Of a stretch of DNA of 64,000 bases, positions 22,404 through 34,246 are shown piece by piece. The position numbers and the translations under genes were made by a program. Origin of the DNA: Microascus cirrosus (Eukaryota > Ascomycota > Sordariomycetes > Microascales > Microascaceae). The DNA lies in contig JAMBUN010000200.1 in NCBI GenBank assembly GCA_030271035.1, forward strand, positions 62,001 to 126,000. The letters run 5' to 3'. The stretch's first letter is position 1. Every line of letters begins with the position of its first letter. The notes under the pieces were generated by a model. It was not told the origin of the DNA, did no database searches, and saw only the letters and a program-made list of their open reading frames with translations.

Positions 22404-24398
22404 TCACATCCCGAGAAGGCTCATTTGCCTCCTTAAGGGACTTGCACTGATGCTACCCTCCTCACTCGCATAATACCCCGAATCCGTGTCTATATCCCAC
22501 TCACCCAAATTCTCGCCCTCTTCCTTGTCACCCGCCGATGGGTCGAAAGCCTTCTGCGTCGCCTCCCGCACGTTCCACCTCAATGTGCGCGACACGCTGT
22601 CAAACCACTCGGTATCCGTCCGTGCGACGGTGGGGAATGGATACTGGCTGGCAGTGATGGTGACATAGTCGCCCTGTCGGAGTTCGAGGCGGCCCTTGCC
22701 ATCGAAGGCGCAGTAGGCTGTTGCACGCGAGTTTCGCGGGACCGAGACTTTCAGGGCCATGGTATCACTGAGCACCATGGGGCGGAATGAGAGGGTGTGG
22801 GGGCAGATGGGCGTGAGGAGAATAGCGGGAATATCCGGATGGACGAGGGAGCCGCCAGCGGAGAGAGAGTAGGCAGTGGATCCTGGAATCGTATTAGTGC
22901 GTGAGACATTCCACGTTCAGAGATGCAAAAACATACCTGTCGGAGTAGAAAAGATGCAACCGTCCGCCTGGACAACGGTCAGGAGCTCGTCATCGCCATA
23001 GAGCTCGAGGTTCGAAACGTAAGGGCTCGGACCACGGTCGATGACGAGTTCGTTGAGCACCTCAAACTGCTCGCCCTCCTCCGACTCGTCGCCGACACCG
23101 TTCCTGTAGACCGTGCATGTGAACCGCATACGTAGGTTCACCTTCATACCCTCTGAACCCATGATACGGTTCAGGTGGTCCTTGTATCGTTCGTACTCGA
23201 AGCTCGTCAGGAACCCTAGACTTCCCAGACTAAAGGAGAGCACTGGTGGAACGATGCGCTGGAAGAGCCACGATGTGAAGAGGACAGTGCCGTCACCGCC
23301 GAGGGTGAGGACGAGGTCGAATATCTCTGGCCGGCTCCAGCACAAATCCGGGGTCCAATACTTGAGCATATCCTTGAAGCGCGGGTCGAGGTCGGTAATA
23401 CCCGCGGCATTGAAGCGCTTTCCATGCCGCAACTTGGCATCGACGTAGACGTTCACACCGACATCGGAGCCGTACCGTGGCATGGTGAGTAAGTACAGAG
23501 CCAGCTCTCTCGTCATGTACACCAGCTGGTTGTCGCGCGCCTTGGTTACAATCATTACATTGCGGACTGCTCGCTTGATGGGCCGTCGCTGAAGCTGTTT
23601 GGCAACTTCCCGGACTCCGGTAGCGGTCTGAACAAGCCGGGAGTGAGACATATACTGGTCGTTCTTGATCTCCTCTAGGACCTTGTCAATGTCGACAGCG
23701 TCGTCGAAGCGCTGGTGGTAAAAGCATGGCGACTGGAGCCCAGCGGGGAAGGCGCCGGACACGGTGGGGGTAAGGGACCGGCAGGCGATCTCATTCAAAG
23801 CCTCTGCCAGCTGCTGCGAGGACGCTGAGGTGCCGGGCTGCTCGTCGACCCGGCTATGGGCCGAGAGCATACCGGGCAGGCTGAGAGCTTCGGGCTTATT
23901 ATTCCTCCCGACTGAGGCTAAGGCTTTGAGAATCGTCTGGCGAGGGGGGTCTTGCGATGGAGTGTTTCTCCGGTGGCCGGATCGCTGGGGGCCTAAATCC
24001 GAGGCTGCGGCGGGGCTAGTCAAAGACAATGTCGCATCAGGGGCTGCCTGGCTCGGGTCTGCTGCATTTTGCGAATCATGACACGAATCTTGAGGGGGGA
24101 AGGGGATTGGCGCAGTTCCCAAGCGAGCGCTGGAGGTCCGAGGGCGGTCCGAAATGCTATTAATATAGTTGGCCGGCATGGGCAAACAAGGTGGGTTACT
24201 CAGGGCTGGATGGATGGACGTGGGGGAAGCAACCGCACTTCTCGACATAGCTAAGTCTGGTGGGTCCGGGTATGCTTGGCGGCGTGCGAGATTCGGACTT
24301 TGGGGGGCGGGTCGGAACTTGGCTAGCTGGCCTGGCCTTCTTCCTCTTTCCACGGCGTTGAGAGGACGGGTGGGACTCTCCGACGGATGAAGTGCCAC
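22404..24398 (-). CDS. UTR1: NAD+ kinase (ATP-NAD kinase)
   Basis: Model complement(join(22404..22882,22937..24398)), 646 aa. The first about 200 residues are disordered and Pro/Ser-rich. The catalytic part begins near residue 230. It has the ATP-NAD kinase signature LTLGGDGTVLF (GGDGT at about 367-371), then SLGSLGFLTSF and the conserved QADGCIFSTPTG joined across the 54-bp intron to STAYSLSAGG, a junction inside the NAD-binding loop. The enzyme phosphorylates NAD+ to NADP+ in the cytosol. Utr1 is the closest yeast parallel; assignment among Utr1, Yef1 and Pos5 rests on length and the lack of an obvious mitochondrial presequence. The ATG at 24398 is the most upstream in frame; internal Met codons before residue 80 are alternatives. 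Confidence 0.93.
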
Positions 24399-27224
24399 AA
24401 CAGCTCCTGCAGAATCGGATGGGCCGGCTTATCTGTCGGGGATGCAGCCCGGAATCCGAAAGGGCGGATTGCTCAGCGGTTACACAGCGATGGTGCCAAT
24501 CAAGGGCGGAAGCAAAGCGAGATGACGTGGAGATGGATCCCACGACCTAGAGGTTGGGGGGCGTGCTGCTGCAAATCAGCCCTTTATCGGGTAGCACCAG
24601 TTACTGCTGATGTCAGTATGCTTTCGAAGGCAATGTCTCAAATACCATCCCTAGATGATTTGACCGGTATAGCGCGGATGTAAGGGTTGAGCAGTCTCGA
24701 CAATGGGTTGCCCTACCTTTTTTTAAAGCTTCTTGTCCCTTAATGTCCAACGCGTGATAGAGACGAGTGCCGAGAACGAATTGGCGCGCTGAAATCTTTT
24801 TGTGACGAAGACAATTGAGGTGAGGATCAATGCACACGTGGGCGAGTATGCAGGATGAAATGCAGTCGACGCCGAATTAAGTGACAAGGACGGAGTGGCA
24901 GCGGTTCGCCTGTGATCGGGTAACAGCCGAAAAGTCTAAATGCGGAAAGTCTGGAAGAATGAACAAGTTGACGCCAGGTCTATATGCAATGTGAAAGGCA
25001 GCTTGGCAGAGAATGGACGTGTGATGAAGATTTTGTGTGGTCCTCCGAGGGACAAGCCGGACACGCCAAGGCGAGAGTGAAGGCCACAGGTACGACGGAT
25101 ATGGAGAGGTGAAAGACGGATAACGTCAAAAACAGGACAATGCAGAATGCCGAAAGTATGTACAAAGAAACGAAGAAAATACGCAAGCCCGAGAACAGCA
25201 CAAGGCGCACAGGAAGACGGAACGGAAGAGGTAATCGCAAGAACTACCAGAGCTCTGCTTCGCTGTGCCGCCTGTGTTGGGATGAGCCGAAGAACGGAAG
25301 ATCGTTGGGTCTACCACGAGAAGACTGGAGATCCAAAAGGAGGAGGGAAGGGAAGCTCCGATTCGGTGGGCTTATATTGTCTCCTGAAGCTCGGCCGTGA
25401 TAGGCGATCAAGGATGAAAAGGGTCGAGGCATGTTGCGGCCTGTCCCAGAGCGGTTACAGTCTGGAAGGGGCCATGAGGGGCCGGACCAGTGGGCGGGGC
25501 CGCATGGGATATTCGGACTCGTCGTTGTCGTTTTAGGATTTGTCGTGGAGCCTATCGGCTCTAGCAGCGAGGTCAAAGTTTTGCGGTCGACCCTTTCCCC
25601 CCTTGCGACGGTGTATCAGACTATCACAGCTTGGCGGGAAGGTCAGACGGAGAAGTGGGGGCAGGCGCAGGGGTGAACTCACCTTACATTGAGATCTCGG
25701 GTGCAATTGTACAGGAACTTGAAACCTACTACTTTAACGAGGTCTTTTGCTCCTCAGAAAGTACAAATTACTTACCTTCCCCACTGGAAAAGGTATCAAG
25801 AAGAAACTCTTGTGGCGTCGCCAGCCTGAAGCACCGGTCTGGACTCGCCAGGGGTGCCAAAGGCAGGTGCTTCGGGCCACCTTACCGCCAGCGCGGCGCT
25901 TCACGTCACTTCTGTTGCCGAGATTGTGCCTTTTAGGCCGGGAGGGGAGACGGAGTGTTGTCGCGAAGAGAGGGACCTTTTTTACTGGACCAGTCAGGGG
26001 GAACCTGAAGACTTCCTTCTACGCGGATGAGAGTCGAGACTCCGTACCCCCCCGTCTATCCTTTCCGTGGACTGTAAACGGCTCCAAACTGCAGGCACTT
26101 CGGCCAACCACACCTAGCCTCATTCATTATTACATGCACGTTGATGCTTCTTCCCGTTGCAGGAGCTCCTGGCAGCGGGTCAATCTGCACTGGACAGATG
26201 CGGGAAGCTGCACCACCTCACTCCGCAGCTGCACGTAGCTCCGGGAGACCGGGACGGACATGGCTCGGCATTCTTCGTGGGAATCTAGCTGCAAGCCTTC
26301 CACCCGTCTAGGGATCCCGAGTCAAGCATTACCCAAGACGCCTTACCCGCTCTTCTGACGTTCGGTAGTCTCACACATTCATGGAACGGGCCTTGCGGGA
26401 AGCCCAGACGGCATGGAGCCCTCGCGGCCGACGCGACCCGTCACATTCCCGACCGCCATTTCAACCCAGAGGCAAATCGATGTCTGAATCCTGGGCATCA
26501 TCCTGGTAGCGTTCCATCGTGTTTACGTCTCGAGGAATTTCTGACAAATGCGGTGGAGGTTCGGCTCTTCTTCCCTTGACAGCTGGCCATGAAGCCCGTG
26601 CGAGCCCTTGTGTATTTGGTTGTGTTTGACTCGTCGCAGATCAGACAGGGTATATTGCCAAGCGATCAGTGAAGGATCTTGAAGAACGGTGTGTATGGGC
26701 CCGGAGGGAGCTCTTTTCTGTCGGATATTGTTCCGGTGGAACTATTCTGCCTATTCTATCGCGATGGGGAATACGGCCCTGATCTGAGTGTTCCACTTAG
26801 GCGGTAATACTTCCGCGCGATGAAATTCGCCCACTTCCCTAGTTGTAGCAGTTCTCAAACCCCGCCAGACCGTGCACTACAGGACAGTCGCTAGAACCTC
26901 CCTTTCTCAAGGTCTCTCCATCCTGGATGCATCATCATGAATCTTCGAAGCATTGGGGCGGGCGACCATGTTATTGTCTCTTGCCTGCATAATCGCCGAA
27001 CCCCTACCAGACCCACTCCCGCTCGGTGTTCGAGGGGACCGTATTCCCAGCCGAAGCAGCGCGTCTCGTTTCAACAATCAGTCCGGGGGCAGGGTCCTGT
27101 CTCGAATTCTTTCGTATCGAGTATCACGTCCTCCAATTCCTCTTGGCGTCAACGCCGACGGCCACGCGTCGGCAGCCCATCAATTTCCCAAACTGCTGCC
27201 AACCCTGGTCGCAGCACGGCTCCT
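24399..27224. other. Gene-poor region of about 2.8 kb
   Basis: This contains the NAD kinase promoter on the left and the RRP46 3' flank on the right. Overlapping short ORFs (the longest is 163 codons at 25747-26238) show no domain, no splice-linked extension and no repeated residue pattern. I see no mobile-element ends. Confidence 0.4.
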
Positions 27225-28178
27225 TCATGATGGGATCCGCCAATGTAGATCAGCCGCGACCTTGGAGGCCATGACGGTTCGAATGAATTGCTTCATGTCC
27301 GCGGGCCTGGGCTTCTCATCCGTATCTACAGCCATCGCGTCGTCCGAGTGGAAGCACACCTTGCGGGCGGCACCCGCAACCTCGTCCCACTCATCCAGAG
27401 AGAACTGACCCTCGCTCTCCGTGAGTAAGAGATTTCCCTCGGACGTGAAAGCCAGAACGTGAACGGATCTTGCCCGAGAGATCTGTACCTGGGTCGGGTC
27501 GACAATGATCTTCTCGTCGCTCGGCGCTTCAGGGACAATCACCAATGCGGCAGTCGCTATGCCCTTCAGCGGGATGGCTCCGGACAGGAGGGCCAGAATA
27601 GCCGCATGGAGCAATGCCGGGATGATCGGGAGGTTCTGTTGGAACGCCGTCGTTAGTACCAGCCGTGTGGAGCAACCATGAGTCTCATATGAGTAAGCGC
27701 ATATGGAACGTGGACGCTCCTAAGATGATTGTTCGGCACTTACGATGTTGTACTGGGTGACTTTTCCGTTCGTGTACTCATTCTCCGGCAGGCCCATCAC
27801 CTGGAGGGTGATCTGGATGAGACTACGCGGGAAGTTCCTAATAGGTATGAGCTGGCGGAGGGCTGACTGAAGAATCGACTCAAGATGGCGTTCTCTCGTG
27901 CCTGCAAATCCACCCACATGAGTCTTTTGAACGTGGGAGCTCACCAGCACGGGACTTGCTGAGTCAAGGCGTGCAAGAGAGTTCTTACCTCCAACTCCGG
28001 CCGGTGGCCGTACAACGACATCGACATGTGCCTCGAATGCGTATTCATCACGCTTGACGGTTTCTATTGGGCCGTTGGCGGAGGCAATGACCTTGTAGTC
28101 GGCGTAGGAGAAGGCGACGGACCCGTCTGGGCTAGGGAGAGGCGATATCTCGGCCTCGGGCTCTAGCTTCGGGGCCAT
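27225..28178 (-). CDS. RRP46: Exosome core subunit, RNase PH-like Rrp46
   Basis: Model complement(join(27225..27635,27744..27901,27989..28178)), 252 aa. The protein has the RNase PH fold of exosome ring subunits: SPDGSVAFSYADYKVIASANGP, DVVVRPPAGVGG joined to TRERHLESILQSALRQLI, IPALLHAAILALLSGAIPL, and a C-terminal half with SVHVLAFTSEGNLLLTESEG. The order and the GTRERHLE signature match Rrp46 (EXOSC5) rather than Rrp41 or Mtr3. Eukaryotic ring subunits are catalytically inert and channel RNA to Rrp44, acting in nuclear and cytoplasmic 3' RNA decay. Both introns keep the frame. It is divergent from RRD2. Confidence 0.93.
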
Positions 28179-28513
28179 GGCGAAGAACTAGCCCTTGGCG
28201 CGTACTCGAGTGAACGTGTTGAGACCTGAGGTGGATGGATATGTCTTCGTCCTGAGGAAAAATTCCAATTGGAGGTTGGTGCCAATTTGGTACATACGGC
28301 TGTTAGCGTCTGTATGCTAGTGCGGGGTACCGCAGCACCAGCTTTCAGCACCTTCTGCCCCGCGGCAGCTCCCATTACATCAGCTCCCCCCAAACTCTCA
28401 CTCCAGCAACCTTGATCGCGTAGCAACCATCGTTCGATTACAACCCGTTTACGGCAATAACTGGCTCCTTGCGCCCTCTGTCCTCATTATAACAAGTAGC
28501 ACTCCTTACCACA
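28179..28513. promoter_or_regulatory. Divergent promoter RRP46 / RRD2
   Basis: 335 bp between two divergent start codons. Overlapping short ORFs look spurious. No specific site is named. Confidence 0.5.
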
Positions 28514-29770
28514 ATGCCGGGACCAGCACCACAAGAAGGCGCGCCCGCAAAGCCGCAGGTGCCCCTAAAAGACCGCCTCCCCAAGCTTGAGCCACGACGC
28601 CGCCCCAAGCCCACGAACCCCACGCCTCGCCCCGAGACGCCCTCACTCCCACCACCCCCGGACGCAGAATCCCTATCTTTCCAGACCCCGACGAGACGAA
28701 TCCTATCAAAGGAGGATCACGACCTGTTCACATCGTCGCCGACATACAAGCTCATCCAGGCATGGATCTTTGGACTCTCGGAGTCGGTGACCGACACACC
28801 ATGTTCGGCGGTGAAGGAGGAGGACTTTAGCGAGCCGGTCAAGACGATTCTAGCGATACTAGGCGAGACTGCGAGCCTCGTGGACCAGGCGCCTCCCAAT
28901 GAGCAGGGTGGCTCCCGCTTCGGTAACAAGATGTTCCGGGACTTCCTCGAGCTAGCGAAGGGGAAACTACCTGAGTGGCACACGCGGCTAGGCCTCGCTT
29001 CGGACGCTGCTATCGATGAATGCTCGACTTACTTCCTCCACTCCCTCGGGAACTACTCGCGGATAGACTACGGCTCGGGCCACGAACTCAACTTTGCCAT
29101 GTGGCTCCTCTGCCTCTACCAGCTTGACATCTTACACCGCACCGACTTTCGCGCTCTCGTCCTCCACGTCTTCAGTCTCTACCTTGACCTTATGCGCACC
29201 GTGCAGTCAACCTACTATCTCGAGCCTGCCGGCTCTCACGGCGTGTGGGGCCTCGACGACTACCAGTTCCTTCCCTTCCTCTTCGGCGCATCGCAGCTGC
29301 TCCATCACCCTTTCATTACGCCACTCTCGGTACACCATGAGTTAACGCTCGAGGAGTTTGGCGCCGATTATATATACCTGGGGCAGGTTGTCTTTGTTAA
29401 CAGCACCAAGACGGTCAAGGGCCTGCGGTGGCACAGCCCGATGTTGGATGACATATCTGCCGCCAAGTCGTGGATCAAGGTGGAAGGCGGCATGCGGCGG
29501 ATGTTTGTCAACGAGGTGCTCGGGAAGCTGCCCGTCATGCAGCACTTCTTGTTCGGGTCCCTGATACCCGCAGTAGAAGGGATGAGCACGGAGGAGGCGA
29601 TAGAGGCAGAGGAAGCGGAGGGTGGGCACGGCCACGGACATGGCCATGCGGGCCACGATCACAACGGATGGGACGACCCTTGTGGTATCAAGGTCCCGAG
29701 TGGTGTAGCCGCCGCCCAGGAGGCGAAGAAGCATGGAGTCCAACAGCTACGTAGGATACCATTCGATTAG
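28514..29770 (+). CDS. RRD2: PP2A phosphatase activator (PTPA), Rrd2 type
   Basis: One exon, 418 aa. The PTPA fold starts near residue 60 (RRILSKEDHDLFTSSPTYK). It has the family core motifs FRDF, RIDYGSGHELNF, LEPAGSHGVWGLDDYQFLPFLFG and LRWHSPMLDDIS. The end, CGIKVPS...RRIPFD, resembles the Rrd2 paralog (yeast ends in PIPFD) more than Rrd1. It is a peptidyl-prolyl isomerase-like activator needed to load metals into, and give Ser/Thr specificity to, PP2A. A His/Gly tract (codons at 29627-29662) lies just before the conserved end. The first 60 residues are Pro-rich and disordered. Its stop is 91 bp from that of the convergent hydratase gene. Confidence 0.95.
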   Translation: MPGPAPQEGAPAKPQVPLKDRLPKLEPRRRPKPTNPTPRPETPSLPPPPDAESLSFQTPTRRILSKEDHDLFTSSPTYKLIQAWIFGLSESVTDTPCSAVKEEDFSEPVKTILAILGETASLVDQAPPNEQGGSRFGNKMFRDFLELAKGKLPEWHTRLGLASDAAIDECSTYFLHSLGNYSRIDYGSGHELNFAMWLLCLYQLDILHRTDFRALVLHVFSLYLDLMRTVQSTYYLEPAGSHGVWGLDDYQFLPFLFGASQLLHHPFITPLSVHHELTLEEFGADYIYLGQVVFVNSTKTVKGLRWHSPMLDDISAAKSWIKVEGGMRRMFVNEVLGKLPVMQHFLFGSLIPAVEGMSTEEAIEAEEAEGGHGHGHGHAGHDHNGWDDPCGIKVPSGVAAAQEAKKHGVQQLRRIPFD

Positions 29771-29861
29771 AGTCTCCAGATAATAAAGGTGGATGGTCTC
29801 AAATCGCACACAACCGAATACTTCTGATGATGTGATTGTGTTTACACTGCCTACGCTACAT

Positions 29862-30919
29862 TTACAACTTGTTCTTCGCCGCGGCGCCAACGCACCGCAT
29901 CAGCGCCCTCCCGTTGCTGAGGCACACCTTCCCACCCTCAATCTGGGTCTGGAACCGCACCTCCTCCCAGTCCCCGTCAACCTTCTCGCCCGTCCGCCAC
30001 GCGCGCGTGACGAGCTTGTCGCCGGGCCGCACGGGGCTCGCGAAGCGCGCTTGGTACTCCTTGATGTTCTGAGGATCATTGCCACCAAGCGATTTGAGGA
30101 GCTCGTGGCAGGTGCTGTTCCACGAGTACAGGCCGTGGAGGATCACACCGCCGAAGCCCATCTTCTTTCCTGGCTCGGGGGTCGCGTGGAGAGGGTTGTA
30201 GTCGCCGTTGAGACGGTAAAGCAGAGCCGAGCCGGGTGTCGTCTGGTGCTCAATGACGACATCGGGGGCCTTGTCCTTGGGCGGCGGGTAAGACTTCGTG
30301 GCGGGGCCCTTCGGTCCATGCCAGTTACCTTGCGCGATGTAGAAAGCACTGCCGACTACGCGCGTGTAGACTTCGTTGGTCGCAGCATCCACGAGGTCGG
30401 ACTGGAGCTCAACGACTGAGCCAGGCCTCCCCTTGTCATACACTCCGAGCACACGACTCCTAACCTCGAAGCGGCGGTTTTCCGAGGAGGTGGGGAGCGG
30501 CTTCAAGAAGGTGATCTTCCTTTCACCATCGACGGCACGGTTGGGGTCAAATTCGGGGACACCGGGAATCGGGGTAGCCTTCTGGGAGGCGATGAAGTCG
30601 ACTACCTCCTGGGTAGCACCCTTGAAGGCTAGGAGGTGTTAGTTGCGTGCGGTGAAATTGAGAGTGGAACTGGGCGGGCGAGGACTTACGAAGGATGATT
30701 GGATAGGTGGGGAAGGCGGTGAAGTTGGGGTGGAGTTCCTGGGATCTAGTTAGCGAGAACGATAGCCCGCAGGCTGCAAGAATTGAGAAGACAACGTACG
30801 TAGAGGAAGTGAAGCTCCTCAGGCGTGCAGCCGATGGAATTGGCGAAGAGAAGGAGGTCCCGTTGCAACCAGGAAACCTCCTTCGGCGGAAACTCGAAGC
30901 CGACGCCTGGACCGGACAT
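29862..30919 (-). CDS. MaoC/hydratase-2 type enoyl-CoA hydratase (stand-alone)
   Basis: Model complement(join(29862..30628,30690..30738,30800..30919)), 311 aa. It is a double hot-dog protein matching the 2-enoyl-CoA hydratase 2 part of peroxisomal multifunctional enzyme 2. The catalytic motif is intact: YRLNGDYNPLHATPEPGKK followed by GFGGVILHGL, with the Asp and His expected to hydrate trans-2-enoyl-CoA to (R)-3-hydroxyacyl-CoA. The N-terminal hot-dog half has the typical YELHPNFTAFPTYPIIL. It lacks the dehydrogenase domains, so it acts alone. The C-terminus NKL is a possible weak type-1 peroxisomal signal, in keeping with beta-oxidation. Two introns of 61 bp keep the frame. The promoter region is shared with CDD1. 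Confidence 0.9.
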
Positions 30920-31854
30920 TTTGGATGGTGCTGGTAATCTTCTTTGGTGATGTTCAGGTTCTGGGTGTGTTTGTGTGAGTAGGTTTGGTCAACGCGATGG
31001 GGTATGCGGAGCGGCACTTTAAACGGGGCTTGGATCTGACAGGTAGGCGGCGGTACTGATGAGATGCCGAGGTTGAGGTCGGCTCCATAAGCTCGGTGTT
31101 GGAGCTTGGTCTGGGGTACTTGCGCAACGGGCCCCACCGTAAGGGCGGGTGGGGGTGGGGTCGGCTAGTGCATCGGCGCCGGCAATACATAACAAGTTGG
31201 GGTTGAGGGCCGGCCACGATCAGCCCCTAATGACGGGACACAGAACTTCGCGTTTTGCATTGCAATGGGCGATACAAGGGGATCCACCAGACGGGGAGTC
31301 GGAGTTCCTAAGATTCTCTCGGAAAGACGGGCGCGCCGGCAGGGGGGGTCACTGGATGTGCCGGTTACTAATACACAGTACGGAGCACATCGAGCTACAA
31401 TGCATACTGCTGCCCTAGTCAGGCGGGTTTGCGCCGACAGGGAGCGACCGCTTGAACCTGACGCGATACCGAAGGCACCATTTATGTGCTCTTTCCAGCA
31501 TCACGACAGTTGGGACGAGATGTCGTCAGCCGCTCTCGAGACGATAGCAATGACAAGTGAGCTATGCCTTCCACCCCGACAATTGGCTCACGCCTAAGTC
31601 TCGTGAGCGGTTGCAGCTCCCACGTCTGCCAGACCTCACCGCCTTCCGCATGCTCACGACGGGGCAACCGTCGGCTTCGCGTGGCACGAGTCTTACGTCA
31701 CAGAGGCTAGCTGTAAACGGAGCTCGTTGGCCGCTCTTACCCGTCTTATCTCTCCCCTCCCCCGCCGAAATAGATATCACGGCCAACCCCGCTCAACGGA
31801 CAACCGCCTGCCTCGAGCTTAGCGTCGCTTTAATCTTCTGCACCCTCACAAACC
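30920..31854. promoter_or_regulatory. Divergent upstream region hydratase / cytidine deaminase
   Basis: 935 bp between two divergent start codons. It includes a G-rich stretch around 31140-31165. No ORF or binding site is supported strongly enough to name. Confidence 0.4.
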
Positions 31855-32446
31855 ATGAACGGAACAAAGATCTACGACGCTGCTGACGAGGCCGCCATCG
31901 CTGAGGTGTGCGCAACCCACGACATCACTACTGAGGAGTTCGCCGCCTTACATACCAAGGCCGCCGCCGCGAAGGCTACCGCGTATTGCCCCTACAGCCA
32001 GTTCCGCGTCGGCGCTGCGCTCCTAGCAGTCGACGAGGCCGGCGAGCGCACATGGATTAGCGGAGCCAACATTGAAAACGTCTCCTACCCGGTGGGGACC
32101 TGCGCCGAGAGGGTGGCGCTAGGGACGGCGATTACGAGTATGGTGAGGAAGTTTAGAGCGATTGGAGTTGCGACGGATGTCGAGTCGCCGACTTCTCCGT
32201 GCGGCATGTGCAGGCAGTTCATTCGCGAGTTCTGCGGGACGTCGCTGCCGGTCTTCATGTTCAACAAGCACGGCAACTTTGCTGTGTTGAAGGTGATAGA
32301 GGTTCGCATCCCACCCGTCGTTGCCCCAGGTCGTTCCATTTTGGCCATTGCTGACGTTGACTACTCAGCTCCTGCCCCTGTCGTTCGGCCCGGATTCGCT
32401 ACCTAGTCCCGAAGAGCTCATCGCAAGAAGACAAGCCCAGAGCTAG
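31855..32446 (+). CDS. CDD1: Cytidine deaminase
   Basis: Model join(31855..32301,32369..32446), 173-174 aa. The zinc and catalytic motifs are complete: CAERVAL (Cys ligand and the catalytic Glu) and SPCGMCRQF (PCxxC ligands). AYCPYSQFRVGAALL and GANIENVSYPVGTC are the substrate-binding loops of the tetrameric family. The enzyme converts (deoxy)cytidine to (deoxy)uridine in pyrimidine salvage, in the cytosol. The last exon restores the conserved tail LLPLSFGPDSL. Without splicing of the 67-bp intron (donor GTTCGC) the frame would end at 32406 with an unrelated tail, so the spliced form is preferred. Confidence 0.95.
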
Positions 32447-34246
32447 ACCTACTACAGGAGGTGACCTGGACAGCCATACCTTACAGGCGTCTGAGGTCGG
32501 AGCATGTGTATTATATGAGAGGAGTTTCTGCAAGGGGAAGCTAGTATTATCAAGCGTCGTTGGCGTGGGTGACAAGTCTTTCAATCTGGCGGGTGAAATT
32601 GATTGATGGACTCTCACCTGATCTGTCTTCTGGGTGACGTTTACTGTTTGCGAGTCAATCCGTGTGTGTGTAAGCAGACGATGACCCATTCAAGTGGAAA
32701 GTGGAAGGTGTCTCGAAGCAGGTCTGATAACATAAAGTATAGCCACAATGCCCAAACCCGCTGGGAATGGTGATGACGAAGACGGAGCCAAACACGTAGT
32801 TCCTTTGAAGGCGTGGATACGTAGGACGGGTCGAAGATGTATATTTCTTCCTGCAGAAACTCACAGTTAAAGGAGATGGGAATGTACTTTGCCGGGTACA
32901 CTAGTTCTCTTAAGCTCGATCACCTGGGGGCGAGTATTTCGTGCCCAGATACTTCGTATCCAGGGGCCGTGAAGTTTCTCTAGATAGCCCAGCTTCCATG
33001 TGTGCGAATTGCCTCCGCGCCCAAGTCGGCCCGATACGGTCTTTACTACTCAATGAAGAGAATCTCAGCAGATATGGCCAGCCACTCAACACCCCAGAGT
33101 TGAGGATTCGCACAGAGAGCCCGCTGTGCATGTGGAGGATGTCCCAGGCGTCAGGCCGAGGGTGTAGGAAGCCTAGGCTGCTAATTCCTCCCTGCAGGTG
33201 CAGCCAGCATTAGTTTCTGCGCGGCATCCTTACTGTTCCAGATCTTGAGCGCCGAGGCGCGCTAAAGTGCCCGATCCTATAATCGGGTGGCTGCCCGCCA
33301 CTATTCAGGGGGTTGGCGTCTGGCTTCGTGCGATCTTGGCGAATCATTGGTCACCTACAATTTCTTCATTCATATGGTATTCAGCGCTGCTTGTCGGCAG
33401 CGCATAAACACTGCCAATTGGAACGCGAACTGTCCTCACACGGATATGTCGTGCTGCAGTGACGAGCCTCACCGGCGGCCTGATGGAGAACTGCGAAGAT
33501 GGGAGATGGTCGAGACCCCCACGCAGTGTACTAGCCATTTATGTATGTGGAATTTGAACAGCGTGCACGCCGTCAGCCACGACTTCTCGGTTGTCTTCCT
33601 ACCCGCGCCCGAAGGGCTGAGTTTCTGTTTCTGCGGCCCAGACGGCAATTATCTTTGTACCGTACTCTGTGAAATACGTTGCATAAAATTCTTCCTTGAA
33701 GGTTTGAGTTTATACACCTATAACGGGAACACATGGCGACCTCTCCCTCCGCCACTTGTCTCCAGGGGCCGCTTGTCTCCACCCTTCCGGCATCCGGACC
33801 CCACCCTCCACGCACCCGGACCCGCTCTCTCGGTAAGTGGACTGCAAAAGTGGGGCCGCAGACTGGGAGAGAGGAAGCAGACCACCAAAATCATCCTCCA
33901 CCCTGTCCCCGGTCAATCTTCTCACAGGAAAGACAAGGGCTGCGAAGCTGGGGCTCTGGAAGATGTTGCGCATGTGCGACCACCATGGCTGCTTCTCCCT
34001 AGTTGACCTGCAAGCTGCTTCTTATAAGGATCTGCCTGGAGGGACTCGGAATCGACCGCCACCGCTGATCTCCCCAAGGGATATATTGCCAAATCGCCCC
34101 GTCACCTCATTTGATCTGCAGCCCACGAATCTTCATATCTCTAACTCCTGTGCGATCCACACGGCTTTTTTCCTGATTTTCGAGAAGGCTTAAAGGAGGC
34201 TTCGAGAAGGAAGACACCTCTGGCTTGAGCGTCCAATCTGGTTGTC
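32447..34246. other. Upstream region of the sugar transporter
   Basis: 1.8 kb. The longest ORF (33287-34006) is Cys/Pro-rich without domain or splice partners and is judged spurious. The right half should contain the transporter promoter. Possible carbon-catabolite sites are given separately. Confidence 0.4.
33799..33855. promoter_or_regulatory. Paired CreA/CRE1-like motifs
   Basis: GTGGGG occurs at 33850-33855 (plus) and as its complement at 33799-33804, about 390-450 bp upstream of the sugar transporter start. Both match SYGGRG, the binding site of the fungal glucose repressor CreA. The motif is short and frequent, so function is only suggested by its place before a sugar transporter. Confidence 0.25.

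Noticed and set aside
33270..33287. Perfect 6-bp hairpin (CCCGAT / ATCGGG)
   Set aside because: Too short and isolated to mean anything in a fungal intergenic region.
33287..34006. 239-codon ORF upstream of the sugar transporter
   Set aside because: No domain, Cys/Pro/Arg-rich random look, overlapping ORFs on the other strand; falls in the expected promoter.
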